64,000 bases of DNA from GCA-2748575 sp965222725 (GTDB lineage Bacteria > Pseudomonadota > Gammaproteobacteria > Pseudomonadales > Ketobacteraceae), in the NCBI GenBank assembly GCA_965222725.1, contig OZ244969.1:2852001-2916000 (forward strand). Direction: 5' to 3'. The translations under genes were made by a program, and so were the position numbers. The notes below the pieces were generated by a model. That model had not been told where the DNA came from. It made no database searches and was given only the letters and a program-made list of their open reading frames with translations. Shown in pieces: positions 33,442 to 42,811 of the stretch (positions are counted from its first letter, which is position 1; each line of letters starts with the position of its first letter).

Positions 33442-34104
33442 ATGGCTGATACGGCAACCGTCATTATTGCAGACGACCATCCCCTTTTCCGGGCCGCCTT
33501 GCGTGATGCTGTGGCCAGCGAGTTTCCGGACGCTAATATTCAGGAAGCCGCGGACTTTAACCAGTTGCAAGCTATTGTAGAAAAAGCGCCTGATGCGCTG
33601 CTGGCGATTGTGGATCTGCATATGCCGGGCGCCCATGGCTTCAGCGCACTGATTTTTTTAACCGCCCATTATCCCCGCATGCCTGTGCTGATGATTTCCG
33701 CCAACGATGCACCTGAAACCATTCGTCGTGCGGCGGATCATGGGGCGGCAGGATTTCTTCCCAAAAGTGTGGATGCCGGTACCATCAGCGAAGCGGTAAA
33801 AGTGGTGAGCCGTGGCCAGCACTGGTTTCCTGCCCATGTGGATTTGTCTACGCCCGAAGTAAGCCTGGAAGAGTCTGGCATTGCGGAGGCCCTTGCCAGC
33901 TTAACGCCACAACAGTTCAAAGTGGCCACCATGTTATCCCAGGGGTTACTCAACAAACAGATTGCCTATGAACTCAATGTGACAGAAGCAACGGTAAAGG
34001 CGCATATCACCGAAGTGTTCCGCAAGCTGGGGGTACATTCACGTACCCAGGCGGCACTGGCGCTTGGCAAACTGGATCTGGCGCCAACCGAATCGAGCCA
34101 ATAA
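33442..34104 (+). CDS. LuxR-type response regulator (CrbR/ErdR-like)
   Basis: A 220-residue NarL/FixJ-type regulator. The receiver has the acidic pair D11-D12 (IIADDHPLF), the phosphoacceptor D58 (IVDLHMPG) and the K near position 107 (FLPKSVDAG). The C-terminal GerE helix-turn-helix is LTPQQFKVATMLSQGLLNKQIAYELNVTEATVKAHITEVFRKLGVHSR. In Vibrio, Pseudomonas and relatives a regulator of this kind (CrbR/ErdR) works with a symporter-domain kinase to switch on acs. The kinase is the convergent next gene here, and acs is the previous gene, so the assignment is well supported by context. Confidence 0.88.
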   Translation: MADTATVIIADDHPLFRAALRDAVASEFPDANIQEAADFNQLQAIVEKAPDALLAIVDLHMPGAHGFSALIFLTAHYPRMPVLMISANDAPETIRRAADHGAAGFLPKSVDAGTISEAVKVVSRGQHWFPAHVDLSTPEVSLEESGIAEALASLTPQQFKVATMLSQGLLNKQIAYELNVTEATVKAHITEVFRKLGVHSRTQAALALGKLDLAPTESSQ

Positions 34105-34161
34105 CTGAGAACGGATTGGATTGCGCCGCTAAAACAGTAAATGGCTAAATTAGAAAACCGC

Positions 34162-37100
34162 TCAAGTCGCATTACGCTGACGTAGCAGTTTTCTCAGCGT
34201 TAAACGCAGTCCGGCAGGCTGCACCGGTTTGGCCAGAAAGGGGTAACCCTGGGCACGCAGATTTTCCAGCATGTCTTCGGTGGTGTCGGCGCTGATAATT
34301 AATGCCGTCAGTTCCGTATTCCAGCTTACTTTCAGCGCATTGAGTGCGTCCAAGCCGGTTTCGTTATTATCCAGATGATAATCTGCAATCACCAGGTCCG
34401 GTGGTGTCTGCTGGTGCCAGTGTTGAAACACTTCGCCCAGTGAGCCGGCTGTGGTTACCTGGCAGCCCCACTGATTGAGCAGCGCCTGCAGGCCCGCCAG
34501 CAGATGGGGTTCGTTATCAATACACAACACCCGCAGGCCTTGCAGTGCAGGGTCTGTGGTCAGGGCTTTTTGTGGCGTCGACACCTGTTGCTCGGTCAGT
34601 GGTACCGTTAACCGGAACACTGAACCTTTACCCGGCCAGGATTGCAGATCAATACGGTGGCCAAGCAATTGCGCCATACGCGACGCAATGGAAAGCCCCA
34701 GCCCCAGGCCTTTGGTATCTTCGTTGGCGTTGACTTGCAGGCGCTCAAACTCGTTGAAAATCCGTTGCTGGTCTTCCTCCGCAATACCGGGCCCGGTGTC
34801 CCAGACTTCCAGAACCAGCTGACCTGCTTTGTGGCGACAGCCCACAAGAATTTTTCCCCGACGGGTGTAGCGAATGGCGTTGCTTAAAAAATTCTGCAGT
34901 ATGCGGCGCAGTAAATGGGGATCGCTGTCCACCCGGGAGTGGCTGGGTACATAACGCAATTCAAGCTGGTTGCGGCTGGCGAAGGGAACGAACTCCTCCA
35001 CCAGATGCGATAGCAGGGTGTGCACATCAATGGCTTCGCGATTGACCTGCATTTTGCCGGAATCCAGGCGGGCAATTTCTCGCAGGCTGCTGACGACGGC
35101 TTCGGCACTGGCCAGGGCGCTGTCCACATATTCAATTTCACGACTTTGTTCCAGGCCCGGCTGGCGATTGAGTGTTGCCACCAATAGCCGGGCAGCGTTG
35201 ATCGGTTGCATCAGGTCATGGCTTGCCGCTGCCAAAAAGCGGCTTTTACTGTCGTGTACTTCTTTTAATTCTTTTTCAATACGGGCTCTTATGGTGTTTT
35301 CCTGCTGCAGGGATTCGTTGGCCTGCGACAGCGCCTGGGTGCGTTCGGCTACCCGGGCTTCCAGACTTTGTTTGGCCTGTTCAAGTTCGTCCACCATGTG
35401 CTGGTAGGCTGTTACATCGGTAAAGGCAGTGACATAGCCGCCGGAAGGAATCGGTGTACCCTGAATTTCAATCACGATGCCATTGGGCAAGCGCCGTTCC
35501 ATGCGATAGGGATTTCCGCTGCGCAGCATTTGCAGGCGCTTGTTCACTGCGGCGCTGATATCCGTGCCGGTGTCACTGAGCAGGCCTTTTTCGGCATTGT
35601 GGCGGTAAATCCGCTCGATAGGGCAACCCACAAATAATAGCTCCGGCGGATAATTGAAGATGCGCTCGTATTTCCCGTTCCAGGCCACCAGCTTCAGGTT
35701 TTCATCCACCACGCTGATGCCCTGGGGAATATTTTCCAGTGTGGTTTGCAGCAGACTTTGGGAAAACTGCAGCTGGCGTGAGGTGGGGCCCATAAGTGTC
35801 GCCAGGTCTTCAACCTGCAACAGTTTCTGTTTGCGCAGCATATCTGTTGCCCGGTGGGCTGATACGGCGCCAATAAACGAGGCCAGTTTGCTTTCTACCT
35901 CGTACACCACAAAACGGGGCGCCGGGGTATAGGGCAGTAACCGGTGCTGCAGCTTTTGTTCCAGCTGGCGCCAGAAAACCAGACTGCTGCCGCTGCCCAG
36001 CAGGGGATCGATCAGGCTTTGCAATTGATGAACAGAAATATTCGTGGGTTCGTAATCTTCCCGGGCATAGGAAAAACGTCGCCGCAGTTTGCGAAAGGCA
36101 TTGGCCTGGCGGTAATCCAGCTCTGTAAAGCGGGCACGCCATGACACCAGCACCATGATGACAATATTCAGCCCAAGGCTCCAGAGCACACCATGAGTCA
36201 GGGAATCCACCCAGGCGCCAGTACCAAACAGATTCTGGGGTTTGAGCCATTGCAGTTGCAAGGGCCCCTGCATCAGCAAGCTATGTTGGTCCGGTAACAG
36301 CGCAGGGGTCAACAGGCAGTAAGCCCACAAAAGGCAACCGGTAACGATGCCGGCAACCACTCCGTGGCGGTGTGCCTGGTTCCAGTAAAGCCCGGCCACA
36401 ATAGCGGGTAGCAATTGAGTGCTTGATGCAAACGCCAGCAAGCCCATGGATGCCAGTCCGCCGGTCTGGCTGGTGGATTGTTCCAGCAACCAGCTCAGAA
36501 ACAGAATCAGGATAATGGCGCCGCGGCGCACGTAACGCAGCGTGCCCGCCAGATCCTGATATTTGATGCGCTGCTTTTCCCTGAAGCTGAGATACACAGG
36601 AATCAATAATTCGTTGGAAATCATGATGGATAAGGCAATGGTGGCCACCAGCACCATACTGGTGGCTGCCGACAATGCGCCGAGAAAGCCCAAAGGAATC
36701 AGCCAACCCTGGCTTTGCACAGCCGGGAGTGACAGCACATAGGTGTCCGGCGGAATGGCGGTATGGCCCAGTACCATTTGGCCGGCTTCCACAATGGGCA
36801 CCACACAAATGGCAAATAGTATGAGATAAAGAGGGAACAACCAGCGGGCGAGCCGGGTGGATAATCGATCATGGTATTCCACCACCATGACATGAAATTG
36901 CCGCGGCAGGCAGATAATAGCCGCTGCGGCTAACAATAGCTGAGTGTAAAAGTTCGGGCCCAGAAAAGCGTCGGCGGTAAACGGGGAAGGCGCTGGGTTT
37001 TTATTGCCGTCCGGTAAGGAAAACAGCACCACGGTGGCGAACAGCGCCAGACCAATAAAGGCAATGAGTTTGACAATGGATTCTGCAGCAACGGCGGTAA

Positions 37101-37662
37101 GCAGCCCCCGGTGCCTTTGCTGGCCATCGATGATGCGAGTGCCGAAAACAATCGCAAACCAGCCCAGAAAGATGGCCGCCAGTAAACTGGCATGGGTGTC
37201 GATATTGAACGTCTGGTTCCAGTCCGACAGGTTGGCGGCACTCCAGGCCAGAGCAATGGCCCGTAACTGCAGTGCGATATAGGGCAGGGTGCCGATCACT
37301 GCCACCAGTGTCACCAGCGCTGCCAGGCGCTGATCCTTGCCGTAACGGGAACCGATAAAATCTGCAATGGAGGTCACCTTGTTGCGCGCCCCGATCACCA
37401 TTAACCGGCGTACAAAGGGCCAGCCGATCACAAACAGCAATACCGGGCCAAGATAAATGGGAACGTAACTCCAGCCGCCTTCGGTGGCATTGCCCACGGC
37501 ACCCAGAAACGTCCAGGAACTGCAGTAAACCCCAAGGGAAAGGCCGTAAATAATGGCTTGCAGGGAACGGGGCCAGCGGCCGGTTTTTTCCGCCAGCCAG
37601 GCAAAAGCAATCAGTGCCGCAAAATAAAGAAATCCGTAAATAAGAAGCTGTTGGCTGTCCAT
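34162..37662 (-). CDS. Hybrid histidine kinase with N-terminal sodium/solute symporter domain (CrbS/MxtR/CbrA-like)
   Basis: A 1166-residue sensor. Residues 1 to about 500 form an SSS-type domain with about 13 membrane helices (VPIYLGPVLLFVIGWPFVRRLM, LPRQFHVMVVEYHD). A PAS domain follows (about 655-765; LVAWNGKYERIFNYPPELLF), then a coiled coil, HisKA with H815 in AAASHDLMQP, the HATPase region (NFLSNAIRYT, DTGPGIAEEDQQRIFNEF, GLGLGLSIASRMA) and a receiver with D1094 (IADYHLD). Such proteins couple transport-like sensing of a small carboxylate or amino acid to phosphorelay. Partner is probably the convergent LuxR-type regulator. The unusual HDLMQP box is seen in the CbrA/CrbS group. Confidence 0.9.
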   Translation of the reverse strand: MDSQQLLIYGFLYFAALIAFAWLAEKTGRWPRSLQAIIYGLSLGVYCSSWTFLGAVGNATEGGWSYVPIYLGPVLLFVIGWPFVRRLMVIGARNKVTSIADFIGSRYGKDQRLAALVTLVAVIGTLPYIALQLRAIALAWSAANLSDWNQTFNIDTHASLLAAIFLGWFAIVFGTRIIDGQQRHRGLLTAVAAESIVKLIAFIGLALFATVVLFSLPDGNKNPAPSPFTADAFLGPNFYTQLLLAAAAIICLPRQFHVMVVEYHDRLSTRLARWLFPLYLILFAICVVPIVEAGQMVLGHTAIPPDTYVLSLPAVQSQGWLIPLGFLGALSAATSMVLVATIALSIMISNELLIPVYLSFREKQRIKYQDLAGTLRYVRRGAIILILFLSWLLEQSTSQTGGLASMGLLAFASSTQLLPAIVAGLYWNQAHRHGVVAGIVTGCLLWAYCLLTPALLPDQHSLLMQGPLQLQWLKPQNLFGTGAWVDSLTHGVLWSLGLNIVIMVLVSWRARFTELDYRQANAFRKLRRRFSYAREDYEPTNISVHQLQSLIDPLLGSGSSLVFWRQLEQKLQHRLLPYTPAPRFVVYEVESKLASFIGAVSAHRATDMLRKQKLLQVEDLATLMGPTSRQLQFSQSLLQTTLENIPQGISVVDENLKLVAWNGKYERIFNYPPELLFVGCPIERIYRHNAEKGLLSDTGTDISAAVNKRLQMLRSGNPYRMERRLPNGIVIEIQGTPIPSGGYVTAFTDVTAYQHMVDELEQAKQSLEARVAERTQALSQANESLQQENTIRARIEKELKEVHDSKSRFLAAASHDLMQPINAARLLVATLNRQPGLEQSREIEYVDSALASAEAVVSSLREIARLDSGKMQVNREAIDVHTLLSHLVEEFVPFASRNQLELRYVPSHSRVDSDPHLLRRILQNFLSNAIRYTRRGKILVGCRHKAGQLVLEVWDTGPGIAEEDQQRIFNEFERLQVNANEDTKGLGLGLSIASRMAQLLGHRIDLQSWPGKGSVFRLTVPLTEQQVSTPQKALTTDPALQGLRVLCIDNEPHLLAGLQALLNQWGCQVTTAGSLGEVFQHWHQQTPPDLVIADYHLDNNETGLDALNALKVSWNTELTALIISADTTEDMLENLRAQGYPFLAKPVQPAGLRLTLRKLLRQRNAT

Positions 37663-37712
37663 CTTATCGGGGCATGGCCGGAGTGCGGCCTGCTGATCGT
37701 TATGGTTTTTTG

Positions 37713-38489
37713 TTATTGAATTCCGGCGTTGCGCTCTCTGCGCTGCAGATCAGCAAGGAACCGGTTCAGTTTGCGTTCCAGCGTTTGTTCCAGGTTGGTG
37801 AACTTTACGCCCAGTACCGTGATGTCTTTCTTCTGATCGTAGGTCCAGTGCATCAACTGGGCGCCGCACACAATTCGCTGGCCGTCGCTAAGGGTAACAT
37901 AACAGTGAGGGAATTCATCGCCGCGGTGGGGCTGGGGTTGAATCAGGTGTTGCAATTGCATACGGGCACCGGTAACCGATAAATCACTCACCAGGCCGGA
38001 ATAGGTTTGCCCGTTATTGTTTTCCAGCGTCATTCGCACCGGGCTGACACTGCTGATCTTGATACGGAAGGCATCGCGAAGCTGAATGTGTTCAACCCCT
38101 TTGGGGAATTCAAAGACATGCTCATAGCGAGGCAGTTCCAGGCTGTGTTTGAGCACACAATCAAACTGGGTGCGCACGCCCAGGTGGCTCAAACTGAAGT
38201 GCACCGGCGTGCCGGGTTTTATTTGCGTATTCAGGGATTCCGGGTGGAAGGAATCAAAATGAACTTCGCGGTTTTCAGTATCCACGGAGTTGATACCGGT
38301 GGTAAAGCGGATCTTGTCTTTCGGTCTGCCACCGGCTTCACCCTCGATCAGGCTGTTGGCTTCTGCGTATTGTTGCAGGAAGGCGGCGATATCCCTGGGG
38401 TTGTGGTGAACACTCCGTGGTGCCCCCGCCTTGGGTTTGCCGGTGTCTTTGTCTTTTTCAAATAACTTGCTTAAAAATGGAATGCGCAT
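37713..38489 (-). CDS. PilZ-domain flagellar brake protein (YcgR-like)
   Basis: A 258-residue protein from ATG 38489; a TTG four codons earlier is possible. The N-terminal YcgR-type domain (about 30-130) is followed by a PilZ domain whose c-di-GMP site is visible: RDAFR (138-142, the RxxxR motif) and DLSVTG (169-174, the [D/N]xSxxG motif). YcgR-type proteins slow or bias the flagellar motor when c-di-GMP is high. It lies downstream of flgN and flgM on the same strand, which fits the role. Confidence 0.86.
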   Translation of the reverse strand: MRIPFLSKLFEKDKDTGKPKAGAPRSVHHNPRDIAAFLQQYAEANSLIEGEAGGRPKDKIRFTTGINSVDTENREVHFDSFHPESLNTQIKPGTPVHFSLSHLGVRTQFDCVLKHSLELPRYEHVFEFPKGVEHIQLRDAFRIKISSVSPVRMTLENNNGQTYSGLVSDLSVTGARMQLQHLIQPQPHRGDEFPHCYVTLSDGQRIVCGAQLMHWTYDQKKDITVLGVKFTNLEQTLERKLNRFLADLQRRERNAGIQ

Positions 38490-38573
38490 TGAACACGACA
38501 ACTCGTATTAGGGTACTCGGCCTGCCTGTGATTCAGTTTAGCAGGCCCCCGTTAACTGTGTTCCTGAATTCAC

Positions 38574-39071
38574 TCAAGCGGTGGCCAGGCGGCGCTGGTC
38601 GCCGGATTGGGTAGTGCGGCCATTGGCGCGATACACGGTTTGATTGCTGCTCACGCCTTTTATCATCTGCATCAGGCGTTCAGTGGCAATCTGGGCGTGT
38701 AGCAGAATCTTGCCGTTGATCTGGTTCAGGTCCCGGCAGCGATTCATTTTGGCGGATAGTGATTCCCACAAATCCTCAAACCGGGCCCGCCAGTTGGTGG
38801 GTACCTTTTCAAGAAATTCTTCAAACCCTTCCTTGTCGGCGGCAAAGCCCATTTCCTGCATCAGTCCCTGGCGTTCGCGATCCAGCGATTCGATTTCAAT
38901 CAGCAGTTGTTTCTTGTTGTTCTGGAGTCCGTGGTAGCCGGTGAAATCGCGTTTTTCTATGGCGGCCTTTTCGGCTTCCAGATACTGCAGCAACTGATCG
39001 GCCTTGGTCAGGTCTTTTTTCAGCAGTGCCAGAAATTGCTGGGCTTTTTGCGGAGTAACCTGGGTAGACAT
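38574..39071 (-). CDS. flgN: Flagellar export chaperone FlgN
   Basis: A 165-residue, mostly helical protein with a long coiled-coil N-terminal half (LALLKKDLTKADQLLQYLEAEKAAIEKRD) and the FlgN-family run NNKKQLLIEIESLDRERQGLMQEMG. It escorts the hook-filament junction proteins FlgK and FlgL to the export gate. A good ribosome site (AAGGAGAG) precedes ATG 39071. It follows flgM by 214 bases, separated by a terminator, and is followed by the PilZ gene. Confidence 0.88.
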   Translation of the reverse strand: MSTQVTPQKAQQFLALLKKDLTKADQLLQYLEAEKAAIEKRDFTGYHGLQNNKKQLLIEIESLDRERQGLMQEMGFAADKEGFEEFLEKVPTNWRARFEDLWESLSAKMNRCRDLNQINGKILLHAQIATERLMQMIKGVSSNQTVYRANGRTTQSGDQRRLATA

Positions 39072-39204
39072 CTGAGTCTCTCCTTAATTGGGGATAACCG
39101 TTTAACAGGTTGCATTGTCGGGCTCACTTTTGACGCGTGAGATCTGTTACACAGAGAACTGCAAAATATGGTCCAACTGGCTGGGGGAATAAAGGCGAGG
39201 CAAT

Positions 39205-39235
39205 AAAAAAGCCGCTTTGTGTGGAAGCGGCTTTT
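39205..39235 (-). terminator. Terminator downstream of flgM
   Basis: AAAAGCCGCTT (39207-39217) and AAGCGGCTTTT (39225-39235) form an 11-bp stem with a 7-base loop. Read on the minus strand it is followed by a run of T (AAAAAA on the plus strand). It lies between flgM and flgN, so full-level flgM expression may be attenuated before flgN. Confidence 0.8.
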
Positions 39236-39285
39236 CAGGGCTTTGAATTTTTCAGGGCTTTAAGGTTTGATGTCAGTGGTCAGTT

Positions 39286-39603
39286 TCAGAAACTGCCGTC
39301 GATATCCAGTAGCTTGCCGGCAATGCGGTCGGCATCGGGTTTATAGGAGCCATCGGCAATGGCCGCTTTCAGTTCGGCGACTTTGCTTTCGTTGAACGGG
39401 GTGGTTTTGCTGACTTCACCCTGTAACTGGCTCAGTGATTTTGCTTCATCGCTGATGCTGACAGTGGTGGTTTCACCCGCGGTTGCGCTGTCGGTTTTAC
39501 TGTTTTTGTCATTACCACGGTCAGCCACGTTCTGGCCGCCCCTGGTCTGACTCTGTCTGTTTGTCGTCTGGCTTGAGTTCAAGCCATTGATATCTAAGCC
39601 CAT
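39286..39603 (-). CDS. flgM: Anti-sigma28 factor FlgM
   Basis: A 105-residue protein with a disordered, Gln/Ser/Asn-rich N-terminal half (NSSQTTNRQSQTRGGQN) and the FlgM sigma-binding C-terminal part (VSISDEAKSLSQLQGEVSKTTPFNESKVAELKAAIADGSYKPDADRIAGKLLDID). It holds sigma28 (FliA) inactive until hook completion, then is exported. A sigma28-type promoter lies upstream, giving the usual feedback loop, and flgN follows. Confidence 0.93.
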   Translation of the reverse strand: MGLDINGLNSSQTTNRQSQTRGGQNVADRGNDKNSKTDSATAGETTTVSISDEAKSLSQLQGEVSKTTPFNESKVAELKAAIADGSYKPDADRIAGKLLDIDGSF

Positions 39604-39698
39604 TTTCTTGCCCTTAACCTGACTTTGACTACGACTGAAGTGCTTCAGTCCGGGAAAACCCTGATGCTTTCACACATTACCAGGGCCTTCTGATACTG

Positions 39699-39725
39699 CT
39701 ATCGGCCTTATTTGAATAACCTTTA
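39699..39725 (-). promoter_or_regulatory. Sigma28 (FliA) promoter of flgM
   Basis: On the minus strand: TAAAGGTT, 11 bases, GCCGATAG. Seven of eight bases match in both boxes of the consensus TAAAGTTT-N11-GCCGATAA. It ends 96 bases before the flgM start. Confidence 0.8.
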
Positions 39726-39787
39726 GCTGAAATACGGAAAATTTCTGCTAAATACTTCAAATCAAACCGAATTTTGTTAGCTTGCTC

Positions 39788-40495
39788 TTAAAGGCTTACC
39801 GTTATCTGCCCCGCGGCGGATACGCGTCCTTCAATAATACGCTTTGTTTGCGAATTTTTCACCCTTACCACTTCGCCCAGGGCGCCATCGCTAAGCGCAA
39901 CACCGCTGGCCCGGATACTGATGCCTTTGGCATTGGCATGAATCACCACTTTTTCGCCCCGGGTAACCAGTGTGGGCGGTAAAACATTGCCAGGTTTGAT
40001 CACCCGGTTGCCGCTCAGGGTAAACCGGGCGATAGCCCCCACCACGTTATCGGTTTTCTTGAAATAGCCGGCATGAAGCCGGGTAACTTCCCGTTCCTCT
40101 TTTGTGACCATTCCCGCGGTTATCTTGCTGCCTTTGGGAATCGGGCGGCTGGACACCAACACCTGGTCGAACACCTTCAGGCGAGCACCAATGTTGACAG
40201 ACCAGGGCTTGGCGGCACTTTCGCAGGAAATCCGCAGCGTCAGGCGGCCGTAGTCGCGGTTGGGTGAGCGGTTTTCTATCAGCAGGGGCGCCTGACAGAA
40301 TTCCAGGTTCAGGCGTTCGTCTGGCAGCGTGAATTCATATTCTGTTCTGGAATAATTGTAGTCCGCTGTTATGCCTTCAAGGTAGTTGTTCAGCTGCTTT
40401 TCGATCTGCTGGGTGGTGGCCGGAGTCGCGGCATTGGCAGCACTCAAGGCACCGCTTGAGAACAGCGCAAGAACAACCAAGTACCTGATACACAT
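39788..40495 (-). CDS. flgA: Flagellar P-ring assembly chaperone FlgA
   Basis: A 235-residue periplasmic protein. Start placed at ATG 40495 because the signal peptide CIRYLVVLALFSSGALSAANA then begins at residue 2; an earlier GTG adds a non-signal leader. The C-terminal SAF domain is visible (SSRPIPKGSKITAGMVTKEEREVTRLHAGYFKKTDNVVGAIARFTLSGNRVIKPGNVLPP), as is the end domain IIEGRVSAAGQITV. It assists FlgI to form the P ring. It is divergent from cheV, in the standard pseudomonad-type arrangement. Confidence 0.91.
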   Translation of the reverse strand: MCIRYLVVLALFSSGALSAANAATPATTQQIEKQLNNYLEGITADYNYSRTEYEFTLPDERLNLEFCQAPLLIENRSPNRDYGRLTLRISCESAAKPWSVNIGARLKVFDQVLVSSRPIPKGSKITAGMVTKEEREVTRLHAGYFKKTDNVVGAIARFTLSGNRVIKPGNVLPPTLVTRGEKVVIHANAKGISIRASGVALSDGALGEVVRVKNSQTKRIIEGRVSAAGQITVSL

Positions 40496-40746
40496 AGTAA
40501 AGCATGTGATTGGGTGAGGGCGGGGCAAAGGTGGCCCGGATTGCTTGTTGTGAGTCTCGATAAACACGTCCGATTTCCGGTTGATTAACTGTTCATTTTT
40601 TCAATTTGGCCTATGCTCAAACAGAGCAAGTGCAAAAGCTGCGTTTAACTTTTGACGCTTCCAAGCGCTTTAAACAGTTAAAGCAAATGTTGTGCCGGGC
40701 TGTTCAGCACGGCTTTTTGGGTTTAGATGGAGCATGGGGCCAGGTT

Positions 40747-41685
40747 ATGGCTAGTGTTTTAGACGCTGTTGATCAGCGCACGCAATTGGTGGGACAAAAC
40801 CGGCTGGAACTGCTGTTGTTCCGGCTTGACGGGCCACAGATATACGGGATTAACGTGTTCAAGGTGCGCGAGGTACTGCAGTGTCCGAAACTGACAGAAC
40901 TGCCGCAGCGTAACCCCATTGTACGAGGTATTGCCCATATTCGCGGCGGCACCATATCCGTTATGGATATGAACGCGGCCATTGGTAATGCTCCCCTGGA
41001 TGATATCAATAACTGCTTTGTGATTATTTCGGAATACAACATGGCAGTGCAGGGCTTTCTGGTGAAGTCCGTTGAGAAGATCGTCAACCTTAACTGGAGC
41101 AATGTGCATCCGCCACCGAAGGGCGCCGGTAAAGGCAATTATCTGACAGCCGTTACCGAGGTAGATAACAAGATTGTTGAGATTATCGATGTGGAGAAAA
41201 TCCTTTCCGAGGTTTCTCCGCTGCAGGAAGATATTCCTGAAGATCTGTTGCGGCAGGATACCATCCGGTCTGCATCGCAGCAGCACCTGAAGGTGCTGAT
41301 TGCCGATGATTCCAGTGTGGCGCGCAAACAGATTAAACGTTGCGTGGAAAAACTGGGGGTAGAAACCCAGCTGTTCCCCGATGGTAAAAAGACACTGGAT
41401 CACCTTAAAGAAATTGTCGAGTCTGGTGAAGACATCACCAAATCCTATGTGATGCTGATTTCCGATATTGAAATGCCGGAGATGGATGGTTACACATTAA
41501 CAGCCAGTATTCGTGACGACCCACGTTTATCCAACCTTTATGTACTGCTGCATACTTCCTTGAGCGGTATCTTTAACCAGGCCATGGTAGAAAAGGTGGG
41601 GGCAAACAATTTTCTGGCGAAATTCAAGCCTGACAAGCTGGCCGAGATTGTGCAGGAAAGGATTGACAGTGCTACCCAGGGATAA
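40747..41685 (+). CDS. cheV: Chemotaxis coupling protein CheV
   Basis: A 312-residue CheW-receiver fusion from ATG 40747; the open frame extends upstream but homology begins here. The CheW-like domain occupies about 1-165 (LLFRLDGPQIYGINVFKVREVLQCP...IAHIRGGTISVMDM). The receiver domain (about 180-312) has acidic pair D187-D188, phosphoacceptor D240 (LISDIEMPEMDGY) and K293. It couples chemoreceptors to CheA and adapts through phosphorylation. It is followed by cheR 20 bases later, the usual pair in front of flgB. Confidence 0.92.
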   Translation: MASVLDAVDQRTQLVGQNRLELLLFRLDGPQIYGINVFKVREVLQCPKLTELPQRNPIVRGIAHIRGGTISVMDMNAAIGNAPLDDINNCFVIISEYNMAVQGFLVKSVEKIVNLNWSNVHPPPKGAGKGNYLTAVTEVDNKIVEIIDVEKILSEVSPLQEDIPEDLLRQDTIRSASQQHLKVLIADDSSVARKQIKRCVEKLGVETQLFPDGKKTLDHLKEIVESGEDITKSYVMLISDIEMPEMDGYTLTASIRDDPRLSNLYVLLHTSLSGIFNQAMVEKVGANNFLAKFKPDKLAEIVQERIDSATQG

Positions 41686-41705
41686 CGATTGATCTCGGGA
41701 AATCT

Positions 41706-42548
41706 ATGGTTATGACAGGAACTGACAGCTCCAGGCACACTGAAGCCGAGTATGCCGAATTCCGGGCTTTTCTGGAAAAGAATTGCGGTATTGTGCTGGG
41801 AGCCAACAAAAATTACCTGATTGACAGCCGCCTACGGAAGATTCTGCGTGACAACAAGATTGCCTCGCTGAACGAGCTGATCCGGGCAATCTCTGGCTAT
41901 GGCAAGGAACAGCTGCGCCAAAGTGTTATTGATGCCATGACCACCAACGAAACGCTCTGGTTTCGTGACCGGCATCCCTATGAGTTTTTCAAGGATCAGC
42001 TGGTGCCGGAGCTTTCCCGCAACGGGGATATGAACCTGCGGATCTGGTGCGCTGCCTGTTCTTCCGGACAGGAGCCTTATTCTTTGTCTATCTGCCTGGA
42101 AGAGCTGCGCCGCACCAAGCCGAACCTGCGCGATATGAGTATTCTCGCAACGGATATCAGCCGCAGTATTCTGGACCTGGCAAAGAACGGTATTTATGAT
42201 TCCCTGGCCCTGAACCGGGGTATGTCGCCGGACCGGCTTCGCCAGCATTTTGACTCGCTGGATGCCAAGCAGTGGCAGGTGAAGGCTAACATCAAGCGGC
42301 GCATTGAATTCAAACCGTACAACCTGAAAGACAGCTTTGTCAGCCTGGGCAAATTTGATGTGGTGTTTTGCCGCAATGTGCTGATCTATTTCTCGGCTGA
42401 ACTGCAGAACGAAATCCTGCGTAAAATTCACGGTGTGCTCAAACCTGGCGGTTACCTTTTTCTGGGGGGCTCCGAAACACCCCGCGGGTTGAACGAACTG
42501 TTTTCCGTACGTTACTACACCCCGGGTGTGGTTTATCAAAAGGCCTGA
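41706..42548 (+). CDS. cheR: Chemotaxis protein methyltransferase CheR
   Basis: A 280-residue enzyme with the N-terminal helical domain (FRAFLEKNCGIVLGANKNYLIDSRLRKIL) and the Rossmann-like catalytic domain: IWCAACSSGQEPYSLSICLEE (SAM motif), ILATDISRSILDLAKNGIY, FDVVFCRNVLIYFS and LKPGGYLFLGGSE. It methylates receptor glutamates with SAM during adaptation. It closes the cheV-cheR unit; the sigma54 promoter of flgB follows downstream. Confidence 0.94.
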   Translation: MVMTGTDSSRHTEAEYAEFRAFLEKNCGIVLGANKNYLIDSRLRKILRDNKIASLNELIRAISGYGKEQLRQSVIDAMTTNETLWFRDRHPYEFFKDQLVPELSRNGDMNLRIWCAACSSGQEPYSLSICLEELRRTKPNLRDMSILATDISRSILDLAKNGIYDSLALNRGMSPDRLRQHFDSLDAKQWQVKANIKRRIEFKPYNLKDSFVSLGKFDVVFCRNVLIYFSAELQNEILRKIHGVLKPGGYLFLGGSETPRGLNELFSVRYYTPGVVYQKA

Positions 42549-42583
42549 CGGCCCCTCCAATACTTTTCTCTTCTTCTGACGCT

Positions 42584-42631
42584 GTTTTTGCCGGTTCTTT
42601 TGCCGCTGCTTTTGCCGGTCTTTTTGCCGGT
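42584..42631. repeat. Four tandem 12-bp repeats after cheR
   Basis: GTTTTTGCCGGT, TCTTTTGCCGCT, GCTTTTGCCGGT and CTTTTTGCCGGT follow head to tail. Read on the minus strand this would be a (P/A)-A-K-x repeat, but no plausible gene with start and ribosome site carries it. It may be a remnant or slippage tract between cheR and the flgB promoter. Confidence 0.6.
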
Positions 42632-42721
42632 TTGGGGGCAGGGGTCTGCCTTTGCCGCTCCGGCTTGCCGCTTTCCGGCGCCAGAATCACCAAGTTACTG
42701 AAATTATTGAAGTTAATTTAT

Positions 42722-42737
42722 TGGCACGCTGATTGCT
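42722..42737 (+). promoter_or_regulatory. Sigma54 promoter of the flgBCDE operon
   Basis: TGGCACG-CTGA-TTGCT is a textbook -24/-12 element, with the TSS expected near 42748, about 65 bases before the flgB ATG. The position also supports the shorter start chosen for flgB. Confidence 0.88.
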
Positions 42738-42811
42738 AATTTATCGCTGAGGATGAGGTGAGGGAATCTTTACCAGGGATGGTGCCTCAGCAAACACAGA
42801 GGTTGATCAGT

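Noticed and set aside
42439..42693. An 84-residue minus-strand ORF rich in Lys/Pro/Ala before flgB
   Set aside because: It begins with TTG without a ribosome site, and its C-terminal half is antisense to cheR. The Lys/Pro/Ala stretch is explained by the 12-bp tandem repeat.
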